DNA of 64,000 bases from DASQFI01 sp035633215. GTDB lineage: Bacteria; Acidobacteriota; Vicinamibacteria; Vicinamibacterales; SCN-69-37. Every line of letters begins with the position of its first letter. Within the stretch, counting starts at the first letter, position 1. The notes below the pieces were generated by a model. The model did no database searches. It was not told the origin of the DNA and saw only the letters and a list, made by a program, of their open reading frames with translations. Below, piece by piece: positions 48,431 through 56,665 of the stretch. The stretch spans positions 62,001-126,000 of the forward strand of contig DASQFI010000045.1 of assembly GCA_035633215.1 (NCBI GenBank), in the 5' to 3' direction. Made by a program: the position numbers and the translations under genes.

Positions 48431-50077
48431 ATGGCTGACTCTCTCACCTCTTCTGCGGACACCCTGTACGTGGAGCCGCAGGCAGTCCCGGTCGATCAAG
48501 CGGCCGAGGAGAGCCACGCGCGCAAGATTGCGGATCGCTACGAGCTCGAGTTCGTGGACCTCGTGCACTTCCACGTCGATCACGCCCTGTTTCGGAGCAT
48601 TCCGGCCGATCTGATGCTTCGGTACGGCTTCGTCCCGTACCGCCGGGAGGGGCCGACCCTCCTGATCGTGGTATCCGACCCGAGCGACCTCCAGACCATC
48701 GACGAGGTGGCGGTCCAGCTGAACACGCCGATTCGGGTCTGCGTCGGGACGCCGTCGGCCATCCAGTCGATCCTGAAGAAGAGCGAAAGCTCCCAGCGGG
48801 TGCTCGAGGAGGCGACCGAGGGCTTTCAGATCCAGATCCTTCGCGAGGACGAGACCGGCGAAGAAAACCTGACCGTCGACAAGCTGACCTCGGATGCGAG
48901 CCCCGTCATCCGGCTGGTCGACTCGATGATCTTCACGGCGCTGCAGCGCCGCGCCTCGGACATCCACGTCGAGACGCAGGACGACTCGGTGCACGTGAAG
49001 TACCGCATCGACGGCGTGCTGCAGCAGGCGATGCGGCCGATCGACAAGCGGTTCCACAGCACGATCATCTCGCGCGTCAAGGTCATGGCCGAGCTCGACA
49101 TCGCCGAGAAGCGCATCCCGCAGGACGGCCGCTTCAAGCTGCGCGTCCGCGGCAAGACGATCGACTTCCGCGTGTCGATCATGCCGAGCGTGCACGGCGA
49201 GGACGCCGTCATCCGCATTCTCGACAAGGAATCGATCAGCGAGCAGTTCACGGAGCTGCGGCTCGACATCCTCGGATTTCCCGACGAGGAGCTGCGGCGC
49301 TTCCGTAAGTACATCCGCGAGCCGTACGGCATGGTGCTCGTCACGGGGCCGACCGGCTCCGGCAAGACGACCACGCTCTACGCGGCGCTGTCCGAGATCA
49401 AGACGATCGAGGACAAGATCATCACGATCGAAGACCCGGTCGAGTACCAGCTCCGGGGCATCACCCAGATTCCCATCAACGAGAAGAAGGGGCTGACGTT
49501 CGCGCGCGGGCTGCGGTCGATTCTGCGTCACGACCCGGACAAGATCATGGTCGGCGAGATCCGCGACCCCGAGACCGCACAGATTGCGATTCAGTCGGCG
49601 CTCACGGGGCACCTCGTGTTCACGACGGTGCACGCCAACAACGTCATCGACGTGCTCGGCCGGTTCCTGAACATGGGCGTCGAGGCGTATCAGTTCGTTG
49701 CGGCGCTCAACTGCGTGCTGGCGCAGCGGCTCGTGCGGCGGATCTGCGAGCACTGCAAGCAGCCGGTGCAGGTCTCGCGGGAGCAGCTCATCGAGTCGGC
49801 GATGGATCCGTCGCTCGGATCGACGCACGCGTTCTGGGAAGGCGCCGGTTGCATCGAGTGCGGCGGCACCGGCTTCAAGGGACGGACGGCGATCTGCGAG
49901 CTCATGGATCTCACGGACAAAATCCGTGACATGATTCTCGATCGTCGGCCGACATCGGAAATCAAGCGGGCAGCGAAGGACGAAGGTATGACGTTCCTTC
50001 GCCAGTGCGCGGTCGGTCGTGTGCTCAACGGCGTGACGACGCTGCGCGAGATCAACAAAGTGACGTTCGTCGAATGA
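48431..50077 (+). CDS. pilB: PilB/GspE-type assembly ATPase
   Basis: Cytoplasmic hexameric ATPase that powers pilin polymerisation. 548 residues. N-terminal MshEN/GspE-N domain (about residues 25-125, AEESHARKIADRYELEFVDL), then the motor: RRASDIHVETQDDSVHVKYRIDG, Walker A GPTGSGKTTTLYAAL, Asp box ITIEDPVEYQ, Walker B DKIMVGEIRDPETA, His box THVHAN-type TTVHANNVIDVL, and the tetracysteine zinc motif CEHC ... CIECGGTGFKGR. One base separates it from pilC; its end overlaps pilM by ATGA. Whether it drives a pilus or a secretion system is not decidable from the ATPase. Confidence 0.95.
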   Translation: MADSLTSSADTLYVEPQAVPVDQAAEESHARKIADRYELEFVDLVHFHVDHALFRSIPADLMLRYGFVPYRREGPTLLIVVSDPSDLQTIDEVAVQLNTPIRVCVGTPSAIQSILKKSESSQRVLEEATEGFQIQILREDETGEENLTVDKLTSDASPVIRLVDSMIFTALQRRASDIHVETQDDSVHVKYRIDGVLQQAMRPIDKRFHSTIISRVKVMAELDIAEKRIPQDGRFKLRVRGKTIDFRVSIMPSVHGEDAVIRILDKESISEQFTELRLDILGFPDEELRRFRKYIREPYGMVLVTGPTGSGKTTTLYAALSEIKTIEDKIITIEDPVEYQLRGITQIPINEKKGLTFARGLRSILRHDPDKIMVGEIRDPETAQIAIQSALTGHLVFTTVHANNVIDVLGRFLNMGVEAYQFVAALNCVLAQRLVRRICEHCKQPVQVSREQLIESAMDPSLGSTHAFWEGAGCIECGGTGFKGRTAICELMDLTDKIRDMILDRRPTSEIKRAAKDEGMTFLRQCAVGRVLNGVTTLREINKVTFVE

Positions 50078-51036
50078 GGACGCAGTTGGCATCCTCCTGG
50101 CTGTCGTCGTCCCCGCCCACCACCGCGATCGAGATCGCCAGCCGCCGTGTCACCGTCGTCGAGATGGGGCAGTCGGGCGGCATGGCCTCCGTGGTCGCGT
50201 TTGCGTCCGAGCCGCTGCCTGACGACGCGGTCGTGCCCGGGCTCACCGGCACGAACATCGCCCGCCCCGACGTCGTCATCAGCGCGCTGAGAGCCTCGCT
50301 GACCCGTGCGGGTCTGCTGTCGCGGCGCCGGGCGGCGCTGCTCGTTCCCGACAGCGTGGCGCGCGTCACGCTTCTCGGCCTGGAGCAGATTCCGGCCAAG
50401 GCCGCCGACCTGGAGCAACTGGTCCGCTGGCAGGTGAAGAAGGGGACGCCGTTCCCGATTGACGAGGCGCAGGTAGCTTTTTTCGTCGCGAATACCGACG
50501 GCGCGACCACGAACCTCGCGGCGGTCGTCGCCCGGCGGGATGTGATCGCGCAATACGAAGCCGTCACGGACGCGGTCGCGGTGCATGCCGGCCTGGTCGA
50601 TCTCTCGAGCTTCAACGTGATCAACGCGGTGGTCGCCTCCGGCGCGGCGCCGCCCGGAGACTGGCTGCTCGTCTCGCTTGCGCCCGAAGCGACGACGCTC
50701 GCGATCATGCGCGGGCACCAGCTGATGTTCTACCGGCATCGGCTCACGGGGGACGAAGAGGGGCTGAGCTCGCTCGTGCACCAGACGGCGATGTATCACG
50801 AGGATCGACTGGGCGGCTCGGAATTCGCGCGGGTGTGGCTCTGCGGCGGCACGTTCGTCGGCGCGAGCGCCGAGCAGGCACGCGACGAGATCAGCGACCG
50901 GCTCGGCGTGCCGGCCGAAGTGGTCGACGTCCGGCCGGGCGCGCAGCTCCGCGATCGCATGCACGCGTCCGTCGACGTGCTGGACCTGCTCGCGGGGCCG
51001 GTCGGTCTGCTGCTGCGGGATCGGAAAGCGGCGTAG
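50074..51036 (+). CDS. pilM: PilM-like actin-fold assembly protein
   Basis: 320 residues. Weakly conserved but placed exactly as PilM/GspL: IEIASRRVTVVEM near the N terminus replaces the usual first actin strand, LVRWQVKKGTPFPIDEAQVAFFV is the conserved helical segment of PilM, and later DWLLVSLAPEATTLAIMRGHQLMFYRHR matches the phosphate-2 region. It should be cytoplasmic and bind the N terminus of PilN. ATG overlaps the pilB stop. Function assigned mainly by gene order plus these motifs. Confidence 0.82.
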   Translation: MRTQLASSWLSSSPPTTAIEIASRRVTVVEMGQSGGMASVVAFASEPLPDDAVVPGLTGTNIARPDVVISALRASLTRAGLLSRRRAALLVPDSVARVTLLGLEQIPAKAADLEQLVRWQVKKGTPFPIDEAQVAFFVANTDGATTNLAAVVARRDVIAQYEAVTDAVAVHAGLVDLSSFNVINAVVASGAAPPGDWLLVSLAPEATTLAIMRGHQLMFYRHRLTGDEEGLSSLVHQTAMYHEDRLGGSEFARVWLCGGTFVGASAEQARDEISDRLGVPAEVVDVRPGAQLRDRMHASVDVLDLLAGPVGLLLRDRKAA

Positions 51037-51042
51037 ATTCAG

Positions 51043-51657
51043 ATGCTCAAAGGCAACCTCTCCACACGGCCCTTCTACAACGAAAAAGTGGTGTCGCTCG
51101 CGCTCGGCGGCATCCTGCTGGTAGCGGTCGGGCTGACCGTGTTCAACGTCATCCAGCTCGTCTCGCTGTCACGAGAGCGGCGCGTGCTGAACTCGCACAT
51201 CGAACGCGACCGCGCCGAAGCCGCGCGCATCAGCGCGCAGGCCGACGCGATCCAGCGCACCGTCGATCGGTCGCGCTTGCAGCTCCTCGCCGGCGGCACG
51301 CGCGAAGCCAACGCCCTCATCGACCAGCGCACGTTCTCGTGGACGGAGTTCTTCGGGTTGATCGAAAAGACGCTGCCGCGGGATGTCCGATTGATCGGCG
51401 TGACGCCGCGGGTCGAACAGGGCGAGTTCAAGATCGCGATGCGGCTCATGGCCCGAACGCCCGACGACGTGGCGAAGTTTTCCGACAGCCTGACCGGCAC
51501 GGGCTACTTTTACGACGTCATTCCGATGGAAACGCAGCGAAATGACGACGACACGGACACGCTGACGCTTGTGGCCGGCTACCTGCCGCCCGTGAACCCG
51601 AACCCCGGCCGCAAGGGCGGGCCCACGCCGCCGGGGAAGCGAGGCGAGCGGCCATGA
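51043..51657 (+). CDS. pilN: PilN-like inner-membrane alignment protein
   Basis: 204 residues: short cytoplasmic N terminus MLKGNLSTRPFYNEKVV (the conserved NLxxRPF motif that docks into PilM), one transmembrane helix (about residues 18-40), a coiled coil (about 41-85), then a ferredoxin-like periplasmic domain (FSWTEFFGLIEKTLPRDVRLIGVTP). The tail is Pro/Gly/Lys-rich. Overlaps pilO by four bases. Confidence 0.88.
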   Translation: MLKGNLSTRPFYNEKVVSLALGGILLVAVGLTVFNVIQLVSLSRERRVLNSHIERDRAEAARISAQADAIQRTVDRSRLQLLAGGTREANALIDQRTFSWTEFFGLIEKTLPRDVRLIGVTPRVEQGEFKIAMRLMARTPDDVAKFSDSLTGTGYFYDVIPMETQRNDDDTDTLTLVAGYLPPVNPNPGRKGGPTPPGKRGERP

Positions 51658-52247
51658 GTCTCTGGCGACGCGTCGTCACCGAGCGCCGCGCGGCGGTCCT
51701 GCCGCTGATGGTCTTTCTGCTCGCCAACGTCGCGGTCCTCGCGCTCGGCGTCTTCCCGCTCGAACGGAGTGTCGCCGGCCTGAAGCAGAGCGAGCTGGAC
51801 GCGCTCACGGCGCGGGGCCAGGCGCAGAAGCTCGAAGCGGCCGCGAAGGCCGCGCAGGTCGGCAAGGATCGCGCCGAGGAGGAGCTGAAGAAGTTCTATT
51901 CGCAGATTCTCCCGGTCGACGCGCAGGCGGCGAGCCAGTTGACGTACGCATGGCTCGATCGGCTCGCGAAGGAATCTGGCGTCGAGTTCGATCGCAGCAC
52001 GTTCAAGGAGGACGACGTTCGCGAGAGCCGCCTCAAGAGGTGGACGGGGAAACCCAAGCTCGTCGGCGACTACGCGAGCATCCGAAAGTTTCTCTACGCC
52101 GTCGAAACGGCCGAGGAGTTCGTCATCATCGAAGAGGTCGGATTGTCGCAGCTCGAAGCCGCGCGCGGCGGAGATCTCCTGGTGCTCGAGCTGAGCCTGG
52201 CGACGTACTTTCTTCCACGCTCCCAGGCTGGAGTGTTCGCGAAGTGA
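51654..52247 (+). CDS. pilO: PilO-like inner-membrane alignment protein
   Basis: 197 residues with one N-terminal transmembrane helix (about residues 12-33), a coiled coil rich in Ala/Glu/Lys (about 35-80) and a periplasmic domain. Low sequence conservation is normal; the assignment rests on the topology and the pilM-N-O-P order. ATG overlaps the pilN stop, and the following gene's GTG overlaps its own stop. Confidence 0.82.
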   Translation: MSLWRRVVTERRAAVLPLMVFLLANVAVLALGVFPLERSVAGLKQSELDALTARGQAQKLEAAAKAAQVGKDRAEEELKKFYSQILPVDAQAASQLTYAWLDRLAKESGVEFDRSTFKEDDVRESRLKRWTGKPKLVGDYASIRKFLYAVETAEEFVIIEEVGLSQLEAARGGDLLVLELSLATYFLPRSQAGVFAK

Positions 52248-52816
52248 AACTCCTTCCTCCACCGGGCGCTCACCGTAATCGGCAATTGGTCCTGCTCGGC
52301 CTGACGTTGGTCGCGCTCGTGTTCGTCGTCCGGAACTTCGTCGTGCCGGAAATCTCCAACGGCGAACCGGCTACGGCGCCGCTCCGAACGTCCAATCCCC
52401 AGGTTCGCCAAACGGCAGGCACGCCGAACGCGGCCTCGCAGCTGCCTGAGCCGTTGAAGCTCACGTCGCTCGAACCGGTGCCGGACGCGCCGGAGGTCGG
52501 GCGCAATCCGTTTGCCTTCGGCGCACTCCCCAAGCCGCCGATCGCGGCGCCGCCGCCGCAGGTGTATCAGCCGCCGGCGCCGCCGCCGCCTCCGCCATGG
52601 CCGCCGCCGATTGGTTTGAAGCTCGTGACGATCGTGGACGGGCCGGACGGACGACGACAGGCGAGTTTGAAAGATCCGGTGAGCGGGACGACGTTTCTCG
52701 CACCTGAAGGGGCGATCGTGGATGGCCGCTACAAGGTGCTCAAGGTTGCGCAGACATCGGTGGTCGTGTCGTACGTCGATGGCAGCGGCCAGCGAGTGCT
52801 GACGTTTGGTGGGTAA
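52244..52816 (+). CDS. PilP-like periplasmic protein
   Basis: 190 residues. One membrane anchor (about residues 14-32), an unstructured Pro-rich stretch (APPPQVYQPPAPPPPPPWPPP) and a C-terminal beta domain (IGLKLVTIVDGPDGRRQASLKDPVSGTTFLAPEG) similar to the PilP/GspC homology region that contacts the secretin N0 domain. It keeps a transmembrane helix where classical PilP has a lipid anchor, closer to GspC. GTG start overlaps the pilO stop. Confidence 0.75.
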   Translation: MKLLPPPGAHRNRQLVLLGLTLVALVFVVRNFVVPEISNGEPATAPLRTSNPQVRQTAGTPNAASQLPEPLKLTSLEPVPDAPEVGRNPFAFGALPKPPIAAPPPQVYQPPAPPPPPPWPPPIGLKLVTIVDGPDGRRQASLKDPVSGTTFLAPEGAIVDGRYKVLKVAQTSVVVSYVDGSGQRVLTFGG

Positions 52817-52828
52817 AAGGAGCGACTG

Positions 52829-55204
52829 GTGAACTCAAGAATCCGGGCGGTCGTCGCGGGGCTGGCGCTCGTCGTGGCCGCCGGATGCGCGACCGGAAGC
52901 AGGATTCGAAGCGCGGACGCAGCCGGGCTTCGCGGCGATTGGGACACGGCCGTGGCGTACTACCGGGAGGCACTGGCGCGCGATCCCAACCGCGTCGACG
53001 TCAAGGTCAAGCTCCAGCGGGCGACGCGCAATGCGTCGGGCGAGCATCTCAAGCGCGCGAAAGACCTCGAAGCGCAGGATCAGCTGCCGGGTGCCATCGC
53101 CGAGTACCGTTTGGCGGGGGCGCTGGATCCCGGCAACACGCTGGCTGCCACCAAGGCCTCCGAGCTCGAGCGGAAGATCCGCGAGCAGCTCGAGGCGGCG
53201 CGTCCGCGGTCCCGCGTCGACGAACTGCGTCAGCAGGCGGCGCAGCAGTCGGGCGTTCCGAAGCTCGATCCGCGCACGCCGATTCCGTTCCTCCGTAACG
53301 CAGGGTCGGTTCGCGACTTGTTGCGTGCGATCTCCGAGCTGACCGGCATCGGCGTCACGTACGAGCAAGGTTCCATGGGAGTCGTCGACCGGCCATTTCC
53401 GTTCGAGATCCGCAACCAGTCCGTTGAGGAAGCCCTTGCGCAGATCATGTCTGCCAACCGGCTGACGTACAAAGTTATCGGCCAGAACACGATCTTCGTC
53501 TACGCGGACACGCCGCAGCTGCGGCAGCAGTACGAAGACCAGTACGTGCAGCCGTTCTTCCTGTCGCACGCCGACGCGGCCGAAGTCGCGGGCACGCTGA
53601 ACCAGCTCCTGTCACAGGGCGCGACCGGAAGCCGGCCGCAGATTCAGGTCAACAAGAACGGCAACATGCTCATCATCAAGGGCTCGCTGCCGGTGCTCAC
53701 GACGATTGACAACATCATCCGCACGCTGGACAAGCCCCGCGCTGAAGTGATGATCGAAGCGGAGATCCTCGAGGTCGATCGCCTCTTCCTGAAGCAGGTC
53801 GGGCTGGACCTGAGTCAATGGGCGCTCGGGTTCACCTATTCCCCGGAGCTCGCGCCGACCGCGGGCGGGCTTCCGCCGACGCCGCCGCCGCCGATCAACA
53901 TGAACACGCTTCGTCAGGGCACGAGCGTCAACGACTTCTACGTCACGGTGCCAAGCGCGCTCGTGCAGCTGCTCGAATCGGATGCGCGGACGAAGGTGCT
54001 CGCCAAGCCCCAGATTCGCGGGCGGGAGGGCATGACCGTCAACCTGGGGCTGGGTGATGAAGTGCCGCAGCCCCAGACCGTCTTCCAGGCGTCGGCCGCC
54101 GGCGGCATCGCCAACGTGCCCGCGACGCAGGTGCAGTACCGCAGAATCGGCGTCAACTTGATCTTCACGCCGCGCGTTACCTATCAGGGCGAGATCATTC
54201 TCGAGAACATGACGCTCGAAAAGAGTGGACTCGGCGCGAACCTCGAGGTTGGCGGCCAGACGTTTCCGACGTTCGTCACGCGGACCGCCCAGACGACCAT
54301 TCGCCTTCGCGACGGAGAGTCCAACCTGCTGGCCGGGTTGATTCGCGACGAGAGCCGCAGGACTGCGACGTCGTTTCCGGGGCTCACGGGCCTGCCGATT
54401 CTTCGAAACATTTTCGGGAACACCCAGACGCAGGTCGATCAGACGGACGTCGTGATGATCATCACGCCGCGCATCGTTCGGGGCCACGAGCTGACGGTCA
54501 GCGACTTCAAGCCCCAGTTCGTCGGCGTCGGCCAGAACTTCGGATCGGGCGCGGTGCCGCCACTGATTTCGCCCGACGCTCCGCCGCCGGCTCCGGTCGT
54601 GCCGGCCGGTGCGGCCGGTCAGCCGGGAACGCCGCCGCCAGGGGTGCCGCCCGGAACCGTGTCGATGGGCGTGCCACCCGGTCAGACCGCCACGCCGGCC
54701 ACGACCACGGCGACGCCGCCGCGCGCACCGGGAGTGGTGCCGATTCAACCGGTGACGCCCGCGGCCGAACCCGCCGCCACGCCGCCATCGCAGGGAAAGG
54801 TCGTGGTGACGGCTCCGACGGCGGCGCTTCAGGTCGGCGCGCCGTATACGGTCCCCATTTCGGTCGAGGGCATCAGCCAGCAGCTGGGCGTCCTCTCGCT
54901 GACCGTGACGTACGATCCGACCGTGCTGCGCGCCGTCAACGTCGTGCAGGGCACGCACATGCAGCAGGGCGGCGTGACGACGACGTTCGCGCCGAAGATC
55001 GACGCCGCAACGGGCCGAGTGGACATCGCGATCGCGCGTCCGTTCGACCGGCCCGGAGTCACGGGGCCCGGCGTGCTTGGCGCGGTGGCGTTCGAAGCGG
55101 TCCGCCCGGGGACGTCGCCGATCAGCATCCAGGGCGTCCTGACGACGACGTCGGGACAGCCAATCCCCGTCCAGATGGTTTCGGGGACCGTCACAGTGAA
55201 ATGA
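52829..55204 (+). CDS. secretin with TPR and cohesin-like C-terminal domain
   Basis: Outer-membrane gate of the pilus or secretion system, 791 residues. Lipobox VVAAGC gives a lipidated N terminus; residues about 25-115 are TPR-like helices (DWDTAVAYYREALARDPNRVDVKV); about 145-300 are N-domains (FLRNAGSVRDLLRAISELTGIGV; FLSHADAAEVAGTLNQLL); about 310-560 are the secretin core ending VDQTDVVMIITPRIVRGHEL. A Pro/Thr/Ala linker (about 575-655) leads to a final ~130 residues (APYTVPISVEGISQQLGVLSLTVTYDPTVLRAVNV ... GVLGAVAFEAVRPGTS) with the fold pattern of a cohesin domain. GTG start with AAGGAG upstream. Confidence 0.9.
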   Translation: MNSRIRAVVAGLALVVAAGCATGSRIRSADAAGLRGDWDTAVAYYREALARDPNRVDVKVKLQRATRNASGEHLKRAKDLEAQDQLPGAIAEYRLAGALDPGNTLAATKASELERKIREQLEAARPRSRVDELRQQAAQQSGVPKLDPRTPIPFLRNAGSVRDLLRAISELTGIGVTYEQGSMGVVDRPFPFEIRNQSVEEALAQIMSANRLTYKVIGQNTIFVYADTPQLRQQYEDQYVQPFFLSHADAAEVAGTLNQLLSQGATGSRPQIQVNKNGNMLIIKGSLPVLTTIDNIIRTLDKPRAEVMIEAEILEVDRLFLKQVGLDLSQWALGFTYSPELAPTAGGLPPTPPPPINMNTLRQGTSVNDFYVTVPSALVQLLESDARTKVLAKPQIRGREGMTVNLGLGDEVPQPQTVFQASAAGGIANVPATQVQYRRIGVNLIFTPRVTYQGEIILENMTLEKSGLGANLEVGGQTFPTFVTRTAQTTIRLRDGESNLLAGLIRDESRRTATSFPGLTGLPILRNIFGNTQTQVDQTDVVMIITPRIVRGHELTVSDFKPQFVGVGQNFGSGAVPPLISPDAPPPAPVVPAGAAGQPGTPPPGVPPGTVSMGVPPGQTATPATTTATPPRAPGVVPIQPVTPAAEPAATPPSQGKVVVTAPTAALQVGAPYTVPISVEGISQQLGVLSLTVTYDPTVLRAVNVVQGTHMQQGGVTTTFAPKIDAATGRVDIAIARPFDRPGVTGPGVLGAVAFEAVRPGTSPISIQGVLTTTSGQPIPVQMVSGTVTVK

Positions 55205-55231
55205 CGCTGACGGTTGTGCGGGTGACTTGTC

Positions 55232-55711
55232 ATGAAATGGCTTCGTAAATCGGTCGCGGGGTTCACGTTCGTCGAGCTCATCATCGCGACGGCAGTGATG
55301 ATGATCCTCGCCTCGGCGGCGCTGCCGATTGCGCGCGTGTCGATCAAGCGTCAGCGCGAAAAGGAGCTGCGATACACGCTGCGCGAGATGCGGGTCGCGA
55401 TCGACAAGTTCAAGGACTACGCCGACACGGGGCGAATCGCGACGTTCGAGGTGCAGTTCGGCAGCGAAGGCTATCCATCGTCGCTCGACGTCCTGGTCGA
55501 GGGCGTGGCGATGGCCAACGACACCACGGGGCGCAAGCTCAAGTTCCTCCGCCGCATTCCGATCGATCCGATGTCCGGGCGCGCCGAATGGGGCATGCGC
55601 GCGTATCAGGATTCGCCGGATTCCAAGGTCTGGGGCGGCCAGAACGTCTACGACGTGTATTCCAAGACCGAGGGGATCGCGCTCAACGGCACGAAGTACC
55701 GCGATTGGTGA
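55232..55711 (+). CDS. pseudopilin, GspG-like
   Basis: 159 residues. Leader MKWLRKSVAG, cleavage before FTFVELIIATAVMMILAS, Glu at +5. The mature part (KRQREKELRYTLREMRVAIDKFKDYAD, then LKFLRRIPIDPMSGRAEWGMRAYQ) has the GspG arrangement: long helix, then a beta region with a conserved Pro-Asp-Pro-like turn (IPIDPMSG). Likely the major or a minor subunit of the filament built by the upstream machine. Confidence 0.92.
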   Translation: MKWLRKSVAGFTFVELIIATAVMMILASAALPIARVSIKRQREKELRYTLREMRVAIDKFKDYADTGRIATFEVQFGSEGYPSSLDVLVEGVAMANDTTGRKLKFLRRIPIDPMSGRAEWGMRAYQDSPDSKVWGGQNVYDVYSKTEGIALNGTKYRDW

Positions 55712-55716
55712 GCATC

Positions 55717-56163
55717 ATGCAGATCACCACAGCATTCCGGAATGGACCTCGGGGGTCTAAAGACCCCCGAGGTCTTTCGTCCGACCGCGGCTGGACGATG
55801 ATCGAGCTGCTCATCGTCATCTCGATCATCATGATTCTGGCGGCGATGGCGTTGACGCAGTATCGGAACTCGATTCTGTACGCGAAAGAAGCGGCGCTCA
55901 AGTCCGACCTGTTTCAGATGCGCGACGCCATCGACCAGTACTACGCCGACAAGGGCAAATATCCCGAGTCGCTGCAGTCGCTGGTGTCCGAGAGCTATCT
56001 GCGCGGCATTCCGCGAGATCCGTTCACGAATTCGTCGGATACCTGGGCGACGACGGCCGCCGATCCGCAGCCGGGACAGCTCTCGAGTCAGACCGGGGTG
56101 TACGACGTGAAGAGCGGCTCGGATCTGAACGCGAGCGACGGCAGCCGCTACGCAGACTGGTGA
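55717..56163 (+). CDS. pseudopilin, GspG-like, with repeat-encoded leader
   Basis: 148 residues. Cleavage predicted after G25 before WTMIELLIVISIIMILAAMAL, with E30 at +5; Trp at +1 is unusual. The mature part (YAKEAALKSDLFQMRDAIDQYYADKGKYPESLQSLVSESYLRGIPRDPFTNSSDTW) is clearly GspG-like. Leader codons 10-20 are encoded by a 30-bp perfect palindrome (55745-55774); without it the leader would be about the usual length. ATG 55717 lies five bases after the previous stop, with GGTGAG upstream. Confidence 0.9.
   Translation: MQITTAFRNGPRGSKDPRGLSSDRGWTMIELLIVISIIMILAAMALTQYRNSILYAKEAALKSDLFQMRDAIDQYYADKGKYPESLQSLVSESYLRGIPRDPFTNSSDTWATTAADPQPGQLSSQTGVYDVKSGSDLNASDGSRYADW
55745..55774. repeat. 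30-bp palindrome inside a pseudopilin leader
   Basis: GACCTCGGGGGTCT (55745-55758) and AGACCCCCGAGGTC (55761-55774) are perfect inverted arms around AA. Thirty bases equal ten codons, so the reading frame is kept. The GACCTCGGG word also starts the palindromes at 1979 and 39051. Confidence 0.9.
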
Positions 56164-56171
56164 GGCACCGC

Positions 56172-56639
56172 ATGAACACGCGCCGAAGCCCGGCAATCCG
56201 CCGACTTGCTCACATTCTCCTTGCCGCGGGTGTCATCGCGTCGCTGACGCCCGCCGGCGGCTGTGACAAAGTGGCGCTCGTTGCGCCCACCGGCTCCGAA
56301 CTGACGCTCGTCGCTACCGCCGCGTCGGTGCCGGCGGATGGATCGATCGAGATTACGGCCGTCATCTTCGAAGGCGGCTACGGTCCGGGCAGCGGTCAGA
56401 ACTCGGGCACGGCCATCACACCCGGTATCGGTGAGCCGGTACGCGACGGCACCAACGTCGCCTTCGTCACGACACTCGGGCGGTTCGAGTCAGCTGTGGC
56501 GACCACGACCGACGGCAAGGCGACCGTCAAGTTCTTTGGCGATGGCCGCGCTGGCACGGCAAAAGTCACGGGCGTCTCGGGACCCGCCTCGGCTACGATC
56601 GACATTCTGATAACCGCGACTGGCGCGACGAGCCGGTAG
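56172..56639 (+). CDS. lipoprotein with Ig-like domain, unknown
   Basis: 155 residues. Signal MNTRRSPAIRRLAHILLAAGVIASL with lipobox-like PAGGC. The mature part (TLVATAASVPADGSIEITAVIFEGG ... TNVAFVTTLGRFESAVATTTDGKATVKFFGDGRAGTAKVTG) has the look of a bacterial Ig-like/invasin domain, such as binds surface partners or other domains. It sits among pseudopilin genes, so it may work with the filament. ATG 56172 is preferred because GTGAGG lies 6 bases upstream; the longer frame begins at GTG 56160, which overlaps the previous stop. Confidence 0.75.
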   Translation: MNTRRSPAIRRLAHILLAAGVIASLTPAGGCDKVALVAPTGSELTLVATAASVPADGSIEITAVIFEGGYGPGSGQNSGTAITPGIGEPVRDGTNVAFVTTLGRFESAVATTTDGKATVKFFGDGRAGTAKVTGVSGPASATIDILITATGATSR

Positions 56640-56665
56640 GGGCCTTTAACAGTAGTGTGTCGATC

